NCBI GenBank assembly: GCA_021199235.1
Contig: JAJQIL010000031.1
Span: 1-38,743, forward strand
DNA: 38,743 nt
DNA from: Lachnospiraceae bacterium
GTDB lineage: Bacteria; Bacillota; Clostridia; Lachnospirales; Lachnospiraceae
Reading direction: 5' to 3'
Of the stretch, positions 17,469-25,077 are shown piece by piece (positions within the stretch are counted from its first letter, which is position 1; each line of letters starts with the position of its first letter). Below the pieces are notes generated by a model. It ran no database searches. It had not been told where the DNA came from and worked only from the letters and a program-made list of their open reading frames with translations. The position numbers and the translations under genes were made by a program.

Positions 17469-17559
17469 CTTATTCGTTTTTCTTATTCGTTTTTCTTATT
17501 CGTTTTTCTTATTCGTTTTTCTTACTCGTTTTTCTTATTCGTCTTTTGTATTCGTTTTT
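17469..17559. repeat. Seven-unit 13-bp tandem repeat (VNTR)
   Basis: Unit CTTATTCGTTTTT on plus (AAAAACGAATAAG in the mRNA). Units 1-4 (17469-17520) are perfect; unit 5 has one change; units 6 and 7 are more worn. Exactly 7 x 13 = 91 bases, filling the gap between the ruvX stop and the DUF1292 leader. Confidence 0.95.
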
Positions 17560-17560
17560 G

Positions 17561-18085
17561 TCAGACACGTTCCGCCTGACCAGTCTGCTGCCGGTCGGCT
17601 CCCTCAATGTGTTCAGCCTCTGCAGCTTCAGCGGGATTCCCGGTATTCCCGGTATTCCCGGTATTTCCCTTACAATCCAGATATCCCTGCAGAATATAGA
17701 CGGCCGCAATCATATCTACGTACTCTTTTCGGCGCTCACGCCGCACTCCGGCTTCCATCAGTGTCCGGTCCGCAGCCACAGTTGTCAGACGTTCATCCCA
17801 CATAACCACCGGCAGGCCTGTCCGCCGCATCAGCATTTCGCGGAACTCCAGCGATTTCTCTGCGCGTTCTCCAATGGTATTGTTCATATTTTTCGGATAG
17901 CCAAGTACGATCTCCGTCACCTCATACTGTGCCGCAAGCTCTTCAATACGCGCCAGCGTCCGGCGCAGCTTATTCTCCTGTGTCCGTCGTATGATCTCGA
18001 CTCCCTGCGCGGTCAGTCCAAGCGGGTCACTGACCGCCACTCCGACCGTCTTCGAGCCGTAATCCAGCCCCATAATGCGGATCAT
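17561..18085 (-). CDS. ruvX: YqgF/RuvX family nuclease
   Basis: RNase H-fold protein of the YqgF family, annotated as putative Holliday-junction resolvase and linked to 16S rRNA 5'-end processing; cytosolic. [18 protein letters not shown] (residues 6-23), [19 protein letters not shown] and [14 protein letters not shown] carry the acidic active-site residues. The family core ends near residue 140; the remaining tail has a GNT-GNT-GNT-GN repeat from a 9-base DNA repeat (near 17635-17670), then a polar extension. The ATG overlaps the ireB stop (ATGA), showing coupling; AAGGA is very close to it. Part of the conserved ireB-ruvX-DUF1292 operon. Confidence 0.9.
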   Translation of the reverse strand: MIRIMGLDYGSKTVGVAVSDPLGLTAQGVEIIRRTQENKLRRTLARIEELAAQYEVTEIVLGYPKNMNNTIGERAEKSLEFREMLMRRTGLPVVMWDERLTTVAADRTLMEAGVRRERRKEYVDMIAAVYILQGYLDCKGNTGNTGNTGNPAEAAEAEHIEGADRQQTGQAERV

Positions 18086-18357
18086 ACGTCCTTACGCTCC
18101 CAGGCTTTATTCTTAATGTATTCCCTCAGGAGCTCTTCTACGAGTTCATCACGCTCCACCTTCATAATCATGCTGCGGGCATTGTTGTGATTCGTAATAT
18201 AGGTCGGATCTCCGGACATAATATAGCCGACAATCTGATTGACCGGATTGTATCCTTTTTCCTCCATTGCATTGTAAACCACATCCAGTACTGTCTTTAC
18301 CCTCGTCTGGGGATCTGTAATATAATTAAAATACTGTGTGCTGTTAATCTCCGCCAT
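18082..18357 (-). CDS. ireB: IreB family regulatory phosphoprotein (UPF0297)
   Basis: 91-residue protein. In Enterococcus faecalis IreB is the substrate of the Ser/Thr kinase IreK and affects cephalosporin resistance; elsewhere its role is unclear. The sequence carries the family motifs [46 protein letters not shown] and [16 protein letters not shown] lies nine bases before the ATG. First gene of the block, overlapping ruvX by four bases. alaS, its usual upstream neighbour, is absent; mtaB is there instead. Confidence 0.93.
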   Translation of the reverse strand: MAEINSTQYFNYITDPQTRVKTVLDVVYNAMEEKGYNPVNQIVGYIMSGDPTYITNHNNARSMIMKVERDELVEELLREYIKNKAWERKDV

Positions 18358-18398
18358 ATCTTCACGTCCTTTGTCTGCACAGATCTAAGCTGTCTCTT

Positions 18399-18427
18399 AT
18401 TCTAATATATCTTGGCAAATAATTCAA
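18399..18427 (-). promoter_or_regulatory. Candidate promoter of ireB-ruvX-DUF1292
   Basis: TTGAAT (18422-18427), 17-base spacer, TAGAAT (18399-18404), about 40 bases before the ireB ATG; the -35 overlaps the mtaB stop. Confidence 0.55.
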
Positions 18428-19827
18428 TCCTTTTCCAGTAAAAACAGATGAGAAGAAACAGGCTGTCCGATCCTGCCTGTCAGAATCCGGTTTGTAAAAT
18501 CCTCTGCTGCGGGAATGGCAACACGAATATACTCTTTTGTATATCCGGCAAAATAATTTGTACCGTTTATTTCAATGGGTTCCTCAAAAAGCACCTCGAC
18601 TGTGCGGCCTGCATATTTCTGTTCGAAAAGGCTGCGGTTCTGCTCCCCCAGCTCGATCAGAACATTGCTGCGGATCCCCTTTTCAGGCTCCGGAATCTGT
18701 CCTGACATCGCTGCAGCCCTCGTCCCCTGTCTGCTGGAATACTTGAAAACGTGTGTCTCATACAGACGAAGTTTTTTTAAAAAAGAAGCCGTCTCCCGAA
18801 ACTCTTCCAGTGTTTCCTGCGGAAAACCGACTATGACATCCGTAGTAATGGCCGGCTGATCATAGACCGAACGCAGGATTGCACATTTTTCTTCAAATTG
18901 TTCCGCTGTATATCGGCGGTTCATACGTTTCAGCACCGAAGTACAACCGCTCTGCAGGGAAAGATGAAAATGCGGACATACTTTGGGAAGATCATGAAGC
19001 GCCGCTGCTGTTTCTTCTGTAATAAATCCCGGTTCCAGAGATCCCAGCCGGATCCGGCGGATCCCCGGTATTTCATGCACAGCCCGGATGAGCTCCAGAA
19101 GAGACGTCCCGAGGTCGCTGCCATAAGAGGTCAGATGGATGCCGGTCAGCACAACCTCCCTGCAGCCTCCCTCCGCCAGAGTCTTTACTTCTTTAAGTAC
19201 ATCTGCCGCTTCGCGGCTCCGCACACGCCCTCTTGCATAAGGAATGATACAATAGGTGCAGAACTGATTGCAGCCATCCTGAACCTTGATGTACGCACGC
19301 GTGTGCTCCTTAGTACGGGTAATAAAAAGCTGCTCATATTCATGCGTATGGTTTATGTCTATGACAAAACGATGTTCATCCGTTTCTTCTTTCCGGGAGG
19401 ATATATCAGATAAGGCATCTGCCGTGCATGCTCTATGCGGGACACCATCCATGGATTCGGAGCCTCCGTCAGCGGATCGGCTCTCCTCAAGAAGCTGCAG
19501 AGCGTCCACAAGATCTTTTTTCCGGTTATTCCCAAGCACCAGATCCACAGTGTGATCATCCTCCGGCGATTGCTCCGCCGTCTGCACATAGCAGCCTGCC
19601 GCCACCACAATCGCATTCGGGTTCATCTTTTTTGCCTTATGCAGCATCTGACGGGACTTTCGATCTGCAATATTTGTCACTGAGCAGGTATTGATCACAT
19701 AAACATCTGCTCCCGGAGCAAACGGTACGATCTCATAGCCCGCCTCCTCCAGAAGCTGACGCATCGCCTCCGTCTCATAAGCGTTCACCTTACAACCGAG
19801 ATTGTGCAGTGCAGCCTTTTTTGCCAT
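18424..19827 (-). CDS. mtaB: tRNA t6A37 methylthiotransferase
   Basis: Radical-SAM enzyme that adds a methylthio group to t6A37 in tRNAs decoding ANN codons. The 467-residue protein has the UPF0004 domain with cluster cysteines 12, 48 and 79 (LGCKVNAYE, INTCSVTN, AAGCYVQ), the radical SAM triad at 186, 190 and 193 (CNQFCTYC) with IIPYARGRVRSR, and a C-terminal TRAM-like domain from about 400. SLEPGF and HLSLQSGC place it in the MtaB rather than MiaB branch. About residues 116-165 form a Ser/Asp-rich insertion. The ATG at 19827 has GAGGAG six bases upstream. Confidence 0.94.
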   Translation of the reverse strand: MAKKAALHNLGCKVNAYETEAMRQLLEEAGYEIVPFAPGADVYVINTCSVTNIADRKSRQMLHKAKKMNPNAIVVAAGCYVQTAEQSPEDDHTVDLVLGNNRKKDLVDALQLLEESRSADGGSESMDGVPHRACTADALSDISSRKEETDEHRFVIDINHTHEYEQLFITRTKEHTRAYIKVQDGCNQFCTYCIIPYARGRVRSREAADVLKEVKTLAEGGCREVVLTGIHLTSYGSDLGTSLLELIRAVHEIPGIRRIRLGSLEPGFITEETAAALHDLPKVCPHFHLSLQSGCTSVLKRMNRRYTAEQFEEKCAILRSVYDQPAITTDVIVGFPQETLEEFRETASFLKKLRLYETHVFKYSSRQGTRAAAMSGQIPEPEKGIRSNVLIELGEQNRSLFEQKYAGRTVEVLFEEPIEINGTNYFAGYTKEYIRVAIPAAEDFTNRILTGRIGQPVSSHLFLLEKD

Positions 19828-19855
19828 CAAGTTCTCCTCTTTTCCTCATTTATTC

Positions 19856-19884
19856 TTGACTTTTCCTGCTCCAAACAGTAAGAT
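19856..19884 (+). promoter_or_regulatory. Candidate promoter of HPr-like gene
   Basis: TTGACT (19856-19861), 17-base spacer, TAAGAT (19879-19884) on plus, divergent from mtaB. Confidence 0.55.
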
Positions 19885-19906
19885 AATGCATGAAGCAGGG
19901 TTCTAC

Positions 19907-19933
19907 GCAGCTGTTCAATACTTTTACAGCTGC
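19907..19933 (+). repeat. 27-bp palindromic repeat unit, copy in HPr-like leader
   Basis: GCAGCTGT, TCAATACTTTT-like middle and ACAGCTGC: arms are changed from GTAACTGT/ACAGTTAC on both sides yet still pair perfectly, so the palindrome is kept. It would be the start of the mRNA leader. Confidence 0.75.
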
Positions 19934-19970
19934 ACTACTACAATACAAAGATACATGGAGGAGCATTGTT

Positions 19971-20204
19971 ATGAAAACTGTTCAGATTTCTTTAAACTCA
20001 ATTGATAAAGTAAAGTCTTTTGTTAACGACATTACAAAGTTTGACAACGATTTTGATCTCGTGTCCGGCCGCTATGTGATCGACGCCAAATCGATCATGG
20101 GCATCTTCAGTCTGGATCTTTCCAAGCCGATCGACCTGAACATCCATGCGGAGGACAACATTGACGAGATCCTGACCGTACTTGACGCTTACATCATCCA
20201 GTAA
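19971..20204 (+). CDS. HPr-like protein lacking the phospho-histidine site
   Basis: 77-residue cytosolic protein with the HPr fold pattern. KSIMGIFSLDLSKPIDLNIHAE matches the HPr Ser-46 region, where HPr kinase acts, but the N-terminal GIHARPA active site with His15 is missing: KVKSFVNDITKF stands there. It therefore cannot carry phosphate in sugar transport as HPr does and may be a regulator in the manner of Crh, or have another role. GGAGGAG lies seven bases before the ATG. It has its own promoter and terminator and is monocistronic between mtaB and thiI. Confidence 0.82.
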   Translation: MKTVQISLNSIDKVKSFVNDITKFDNDFDLVSGRYVIDAKSIMGIFSLDLSKPIDLNIHAEDNIDEILTVLDAYIIQ

Positions 20205-20213
20205 ACACGATCC

Positions 20214-20240
20214 CCGCCGCAATTTTCTGCGGCGGTTTTT
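20214..20240 (+). terminator. Rho-independent terminator of HPr-like gene
   Basis: CCGCCGCA, loop ATTTTC, TGCGGCGG and TTTTT: a perfect 8-bp GC-rich stem ten bases after the stop codon. Confidence 0.93.
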
Positions 20241-20321
20241 CATTTCTGTCCGGACTTTTCTGATATAGTTATCAGGCGATGACATCTGACATCATTTATA
20301 TCCCCCGATGCTGTTTTCCCC

Positions 20322-20348
20322 GTAACTGTTCAGTACCTTTACAGCCGC
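20322..20348 (+). repeat. 27-bp palindromic repeat unit, copy near thiI end
   Basis: GTAACTGT, TCAGTACCTTT, ACAGCCGC, followed by GAGGGAA as in the 135-bp element, so it looks like a truncated element (first about 35 bases). Confidence 0.7.
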
Positions 20349-20364
20349 GAGGGAATCGTTCATT

Positions 20365-21543
20365 TCATTCCACACAGATCGTCTCTGCGCTCTCAACCGC
20401 AGTCTCAACCATCTCGTCGATCTTTTCCTGAAGCTTACATTCCGAGCGCTGGATTACTTTTAAGTTCGGTTTTGTCACCGGATGCTTTGCTACAAAGATC
20501 GTGCAGCAGTCTTCATACGGCAGGATGGACGTCTCAAACGTGTCAATCCTTTTCGCCACTTCCACAATCTCCTGCTTGTCAAATCCGATCAGCGGCCGAA
20601 AGACCGGAAGCTTACACACTTCATTCGTCACTGCAAGACTCTGGATCGTCTGACTGGCGACCTGACCGATGCTCTCGCCGGTGATCAGCGCCATCGAGCC
20701 ATCCAGCGCGGCAAACCGCTCGGCAATCATCATCATATAGCGCCGCATGATGATCGTCAGTTCATCATGGGGACATTTTTCATAGATATACAGCTGAATG
20801 TCCGTAAAATTCACGACATGCAGCCGGATCGGTCCGGTGTAGCGTGCGACCAGCTTTGCCAGATCAACCACCTTTTGCTTTGCGCGGTCGCTGGTATAAG
20901 GCGGCGCGTGAAAATACACCGCGTCGATCACAACTCCCCGTTTGCCGATCATGTATCCGGCTACCGGACTGTCAATCCCGCCAGACAAAAGCAGCATTGC
21001 CCGGCCGCTTGTGCCGACCGGCATACCTCCCGGCCCCGGAATGATCTTCGAATAAATGTAGATCATATCCCGAATCTCGACGTGAATCAGAAGCTCCGGA
21101 TCATGAACATCCACGCGCATATCCGGAAACGCATCCAGAATACGTCCGCCGAGTTCACTGTTGACCTCCATAGACTCAATCGGGTACGTCTTTTTCGCGC
21201 GCCGTGTCAGCACCTTGAATGTCTGGTTATGGTTCTCATAGACCTGCTCCAGAAAACGGATCACATCATTGCCAAGCGCTTCCAGACCCTGATCATCCGC
21301 CTTCATCACCGGGCAGATCCCTACAATGCCAAACACCCGCTGCAGAGCTTCGACAGTCTCCTCATAATCGTATTCGCTCTCACAGTCAATGTAAATCCTG
21401 CCCTGCTCACGAGTCACGGAAAACTCACCGTCTACCTTTGAAAGTGCATGGCGGATCTGCTTTACCAGAGCCTCCTCAAACAAATGGCGGTTCTTGCCCT
21501 TGATCGCAATCTCGCCGTATTTTATCAAAAAAGTTCGGAACAT
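20365..21543 (-). CDS. thiI: tRNA 4-thiouridine sulfurtransferase
   Basis: Adds sulfur to U8 of tRNA, and in some bacteria helps make the thiazole of thiamine. The 392-residue protein has an N-terminal ferredoxin-like/THUMP region (about 1-165), the PP-loop SGGIDSP at 187-193 for adenylation, and LPYEDCCTIF with the catalytic Cys near 346-347. It lacks the C-terminal rhodanese domain of E. coli ThiI, as is usual in Firmicutes, and so needs a partner cysteine desulfurase; one is encoded 15 bases upstream. AAGGAG lies 11 bases before the ATG. Confidence 0.95.
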   Translation of the reverse strand: MFRTFLIKYGEIAIKGKNRHLFEEALVKQIRHALSKVDGEFSVTREQGRIYIDCESEYDYEETVEALQRVFGIVGICPVMKADDQGLEALGNDVIRFLEQVYENHNQTFKVLTRRAKKTYPIESMEVNSELGGRILDAFPDMRVDVHDPELLIHVEIRDMIYIYSKIIPGPGGMPVGTSGRAMLLLSGGIDSPVAGYMIGKRGVVIDAVYFHAPPYTSDRAKQKVVDLAKLVARYTGPIRLHVVNFTDIQLYIYEKCPHDELTIIMRRYMMMIAERFAALDGSMALITGESIGQVASQTIQSLAVTNEVCKLPVFRPLIGFDKQEIVEVAKRIDTFETSILPYEDCCTIFVAKHPVTKPNLKVIQRSECKLQEKIDEMVETAVESAETICVE

Positions 21544-21558
21544 TTTCTATTATTCTCC

Positions 21559-22716
21559 TTATTTTCGGGTAAACTTACGCAGCACCGGCAGCAGCTCCCG
21601 CAGCGCGTCCAGACAGTAGTCAATCTCCTCCTCTGTCGTAAAGCGGCTGAAGCTGAAACGCAAAGTTGATTCCAACAGTTCGGGGCGCAGATGCAGTTCC
21701 TTCAAAACCGGACTGACCGGCAGCTTTTTATTGGAAGAGCAGGCAGAACCCGCTGAGACATAAATTCCTTTATCTTCCAGTGCATGCAGCAGCACTTCGC
21801 TGCGCACACCTGCAAATGCCGCACTCACAATATGCGCGGCGCCCTTGTCTCCCGTCTCAGAATGGACAACCACATCCGGCAATTCGGAAAATCCGGCTAT
21901 CAGCCGTTCTTTCAATGTCAGCATATGCGCATGATCCTCTTTCAAAGAAGCATATGCATCAACGGCAGCTTGCGCCAGCCCCGCCGCTCCCGGCACATTG
22001 TCCGTGCCTGAGCGCATGCCTTTCTGCTGGCCGCCGCCCAGGATCAGCGGCTGAAGCTTCGTTTTCTCTTTTACGTACAGAAACCCGCTGCCTTTCGGTC
22101 CATGAATCTTATGTCCGCTCACAGAAAGCATATCGATCCCCATCCGTCTCGGATAAATCGGATATTTCCCATATGCCTGCACTGCGTCCACATGAAACAG
22201 CGCAGACGGATTCTTCTTTTTGATCAGTGCTCCGGCCTCAGCGATTGGTTCGATCGTGCCGACTTCATTATTCACATACATCATTGACACCAGAATCGTA
22301 TCGTCGCTGATTGCGTTTTCCAGATCCGCCAGACTGACCATTCCCCGCTCATTGACCGGCAGATAAGTCACTCGAAATCCCTGTTCTTCCAGATACCGCA
22401 TCGGCATCAGAACAGCCGCGTGTTCAATCGCAGTCGTGATCACATGCGTTCCGGCTCGTTTATTTGCCGCGGCTGCCCCCAGAATCGCCCAGTTGTCTGA
22501 CTCCGTCCCGCCTGATGTAAAAAAGATCTCTTTCTCACTGCATTTAAGCGTAGAGGCCAGCTTTTCGCGCGCATCCTTCAGATAACGCTCAGCCTCTACG
22601 CCCTTGCGATGCTGAGAGGAAGGATTCCCATAATCCTCCGTCATTGTCCGCACTACCACATCCCGCACAGAATCCGTCACACGGGTCGTGGCAGAATTAT
22701 CCAGATATGCCTCCAT
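21559..22716 (-). CDS. Cysteine desulfurase (NifS/IscS family, ThiI partner)
   Basis: PLP enzyme that takes sulfur from cysteine as a persulfide. In the 385-residue protein, PLP Lys203 sits in SVSGHKIHGPKG, His99 in IEHAAV, Asp177 in HVDAVQ, and catalytic Cys326 in SAGSACSSNK. The short active-site loop and immediate thiI linkage suggest the NifZ-type enzyme that feeds ThiI, as in B. subtilis, rather than general Fe-S assembly. The ATG at 22716 (MEAYLDNSATT) has GGAGG five bases upstream; a longer frame from 22776 lacks a ribosome site. Confidence 0.94.
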   Translation of the reverse strand: MEAYLDNSATTRVTDSVRDVVVRTMTEDYGNPSSQHRKGVEAERYLKDAREKLASTLKCSEKEIFFTSGGTESDNWAILGAAAANKRAGTHVITTAIEHAAVLMPMRYLEEQGFRVTYLPVNERGMVSLADLENAISDDTILVSMMYVNNEVGTIEPIAEAGALIKKKNPSALFHVDAVQAYGKYPIYPRRMGIDMLSVSGHKIHGPKGSGFLYVKEKTKLQPLILGGGQQKGMRSGTDNVPGAAGLAQAAVDAYASLKEDHAHMLTLKERLIAGFSELPDVVVHSETGDKGAAHIVSAAFAGVRSEVLLHALEDKGIYVSAGSACSSNKKLPVSPVLKELHLRPELLESTLRFSFSRFTTEEEIDYCLDALRELLPVLRKFTRK

Positions 22717-22781
22717 ATCTTCCTCCACGTAGTATTTTATACCAGACTCAGATTGTATCACTTTTTCTGCGTCCATGCAAT

Positions 22782-22821
22782 AAGAGCCAACGAATCCTAT
22801 CTGACAGAATCATCGGCTCTT
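22782..22821. other. Hairpin between Dabb gene and desulfurase gene
   Basis: AAGAGCC (22782-22788) and GGCTCTT (22815-22821) form a 7-bp stem with partly paired interior. No long T-run on the minus strand; a weak terminator at best. Confidence 0.3.
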
Positions 22822-22850
22822 TCTATGCATACATTACAATATCCGCAAAA

Positions 22851-23162
22851 TCAGTTATTTTTCGGCTGATAATTCAGGCATGCGCGATCACACACATAAG
22901 GACGCACATAGGTATCCGCCACCGCCACATGCTCCGGATGGCTTCCATATACCGCAACATCCTCTGCTTTTTCCATCGTCGTCACAAGCGCAATCTCATG
23001 CGTGCTGGCAGAAACCGGTTCCGTCACAAATTCTACGGTCAGAAGTCCAGGTACCTTACCGACCAGAGATTGCAGATGTTCAGCCATAGCTGCTTTGAGT
23101 TCCGGCTTTTTTTCCTCCGGAATATCCTTCTTAAAATTCCACATCACAATATGATATACCAT
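22851..23162 (-). CDS. Dabb (stress-responsive alpha/beta barrel) protein
   Basis: 103-residue dimeric alpha+beta barrel protein of the Dabb family (PF07876), function unknown in bacteria. MVYHIVMWNFK at the start, the LKAAMAEHLQSLVGKVPGLLTVEF helix-strand unit and YGSHPEHVAVADTYVRPYV are typical. The ATG at 23162 has AGGAGG nine bases upstream; the longer frame to 23231 is not supported. It has its own candidate promoter, so it is probably separate from the heat-shock operon upstream. Confidence 0.85.
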   Translation of the reverse strand: MVYHIVMWNFKKDIPEEKKPELKAAMAEHLQSLVGKVPGLLTVEFVTEPVSASTHEIALVTTMEKAEDVAVYGSHPEHVAVADTYVRPYVCDRACLNYQPKNN

Positions 23163-23230
23163 ATCAAAGATCCTCCTGTTTCCATCTGTTTCACATACCT
23201 GTACTGATTCGATATATGCTCGTCTAAGCA

Positions 23231-23259
23231 AAAATACCGTATTTCTCCGAAATAATCAA
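23231..23259 (-). promoter_or_regulatory. Candidate promoter of Dabb gene
   Basis: TTGATT (23254-23259), 17-base spacer, TATTTT (23231-23236), about 70 bases before the ATG. Confidence 0.45.
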
Positions 23260-23286
23260 GTATTATCCTGACAAATATCAAATAAT

Positions 23287-24036
23287 TTACAGGACAGCAC
23301 CCGATTCCAGCTGAAACATCAATACCGCCAATACCGCCATCCCGGCCGTCTCGGTGCGGAGAATACGTCTTCCCAGCGTGATCGGCAGTATCCCCGTATC
23401 TTTCGCAAGCTCAACCTCCTGCTCATCGAAGCCGCCCTCCGGCCCGATAAAAAGAGCTATGGAATCACCCGGCTGTATCATCCGAAATGCCTCACGGGTC
23501 GCATCCATTCCATGAGCCAGCTCATAGGGAATGAATTTTTGATTCATCGCCGACGCATAGCGCACGGCCGCCTCAAAATCCATTACCGGCTTTACCGCAG
23601 GGATCACCGCACGCTTTGCCTGCTTCGCGGTGCTCTCGGCAATGGCATTCCAGCGCTTGTTCTTCGCCTCAGCTTTCTTCGCATCCAGCTTTACCACAGA
23701 GCGGCGCGTCGCAACAGGAACGATTTCACTCACACCCAGCTCGATGGTTTTCTGGATGATCAGCTCCATCTTATCCGCTTTTGGCAAGCCCTGAAAAAGC
23801 ACGATCCTGCTGGGAAGTTCCGTATCCGCTTCCTGCGACCAGAGAATCTTAGCTGTCACACAGTTTTCATCCATCTGCGTTACTTCGCAGCGGTATGTCG
23901 TCGCATCACCGTCGCTGACACTCACCAGTTCTCCCGGTACAATACGAAGAACATTGCGCAGATGATTGACGTCACTGCCGGTGATATGGATTTCCTTTTC
24001 ACCGATCTGCGTTTTTTCAACAAAAAAATGATGCAT
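23287..24036 (-). CDS. rsmE: 16S rRNA m3U1498 methyltransferase
   Basis: SPOUT-fold methyltransferase that modifies U1498 of 16S rRNA. The 249-residue protein has an N-terminal PUA-like part (HHFFVEKTQIGEKEIHITGSD), then GLPKADKMELIIQKTIELGVSEIVP and the knot motifs FIGPEGGFDEQEVE and LPITLGRRILRTETA. GAGGT lies nine bases before the ATG. It follows prmA by 45 bases, the common dnaJ-prmA-rsmE order, and ends the heat-shock transcript. Confidence 0.94.
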   Translation of the reverse strand: MHHFFVEKTQIGEKEIHITGSDVNHLRNVLRIVPGELVSVSDGDATTYRCEVTQMDENCVTAKILWSQEADTELPSRIVLFQGLPKADKMELIIQKTIELGVSEIVPVATRRSVVKLDAKKAEAKNKRWNAIAESTAKQAKRAVIPAVKPVMDFEAAVRYASAMNQKFIPYELAHGMDATREAFRMIQPGDSIALFIGPEGGFDEQEVELAKDTGILPITLGRRILRTETAGMAVLAVLMFQLESGAVL

Positions 24037-24081
24037 AATATGGTTACCTCATGGTAAAAAGCTCTGTGAAACAAATAAAAT

Positions 24082-25035
24082 CTACGGTCTCCTCGCAGTC
24101 ACCGATACCCAGTCCTTCTGGTGCGTCACTTCAAGGACCTCCAGACCGGCTGCCTTTACCGCGTCTGTGACAATCGATTCTTTCTCCTCAATAATACCGG
24201 AAGTAATATAGATACCGCCATGCTTCATCTGCTTCACAATGACCGGGGTCAGAGGCACAAGCACTTCCGCCAGAATGTTCGCTGCCACGATATCGTATTT
24301 TTCATACCCGACAGTATCCTGAATGTCTTTGTCATCAATAATATTCCCCAGAAGGATCTGCATCGCATCGGCAGGGATATCGTTCGCGGCCAGATTCTCC
24401 TGAACGGCTGTAATTGCGCAGGGATCCAGATCTGTGCCGACCGCATGTTTCGCGCCCAGCTTTAAGGCGGCAATAGAGAGAATGCCGCTTCCGGTGCCGA
24501 CGTCCAGCATCTCCGTCTGATCCGTCACATATTTTTTCAGCTGCCGCAGGCAAAGCTGCGTGGTCTCATGCATTCCCGTGCCAAATGCGGTACCCGGATC
24601 AATATGAATGATCATCTTATCCTGATCCTCTGCCTTCACTTCCTCCCAGGACGGTATGATCAGAATATCATCCACGTAAAACTGATGGAAATACTCTTTC
24701 CAGTTGTTGATCCAGTCCTTATCCTCTGTCTGGGAGGCCTCGATTGTTCCCTCGCCGATATCCATGAAGTTCCGAAGCTCATCCAGCTCCTGCCGCACAT
24801 TGGCAAGCGTTGCCTCCATGTCCGTGTCCTCATCCAGATAAAAGCTTAAGTATGCAATGCCATCATCCGCCGGACCATCCGGCAGGATATCTACAAACAT
24901 CTGCTTCTTATCCGATTCAGAAAGCGGCACCTTATCCTCAATTTCAGCACCTTCGATCCCAATGTCAGCCAGCGTAGCGATGACGATATCCTCCGCATCT
25001 GTTTTTGTTTTAATGGTAAACTTATTCCATTTCAT
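24082..25035 (-). CDS. prmA: Ribosomal protein L11 methyltransferase
   Basis: SAM-dependent methyltransferase that trimethylates ribosomal protein L11. The 317-residue protein shows the PrmA N-terminal substrate-recognition domain, the IHIDPGTAFGTGMHETTQLCL block, SAM motif I LDVGTGSGILSIAALKLG, and VAANILAEVL with the catalytic-region Asn. GGAG lies nine bases before the ATG at 25035; a second in-frame ATG is not needed. Third from the end of the heat-shock operon. Confidence 0.95.
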   Translation of the reverse strand: MKWNKFTIKTKTDAEDIVIATLADIGIEGAEIEDKVPLSESDKKQMFVDILPDGPADDGIAYLSFYLDEDTDMEATLANVRQELDELRNFMDIGEGTIEASQTEDKDWINNWKEYFHQFYVDDILIIPSWEEVKAEDQDKMIIHIDPGTAFGTGMHETTQLCLRQLKKYVTDQTEMLDVGTGSGILSIAALKLGAKHAVGTDLDPCAITAVQENLAANDIPADAMQILLGNIIDDKDIQDTVGYEKYDIVAANILAEVLVPLTPVIVKQMKHGGIYITSGIIEEKESIVTDAVKAAGLEVLEVTHQKDWVSVTARRP

Positions 25036-25050
25036 AAAGGACTACTCCCC

Positions 25051-25077
25051 GTAACTGTTCCATTCCTTCCGGTAACT
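25051..25077 (+). repeat. 27-bp palindromic repeat unit, worn copy
   Basis: GTAACTGT, TCCATTCCTTC, then CGGTAACT: the left arm is intact and the right arm worn. It lies in the dnaJ-prmA gap and touches the dnaJ stop. Confidence 0.5.

Noticed and set aside
17509-17709. 66-codon frame with an IPGIPGIP repeat across the ruvX end
   Set aside because: It is the other frame of the 9-base and 13-base repeats, overlapping ruvX, with no ribosome site.
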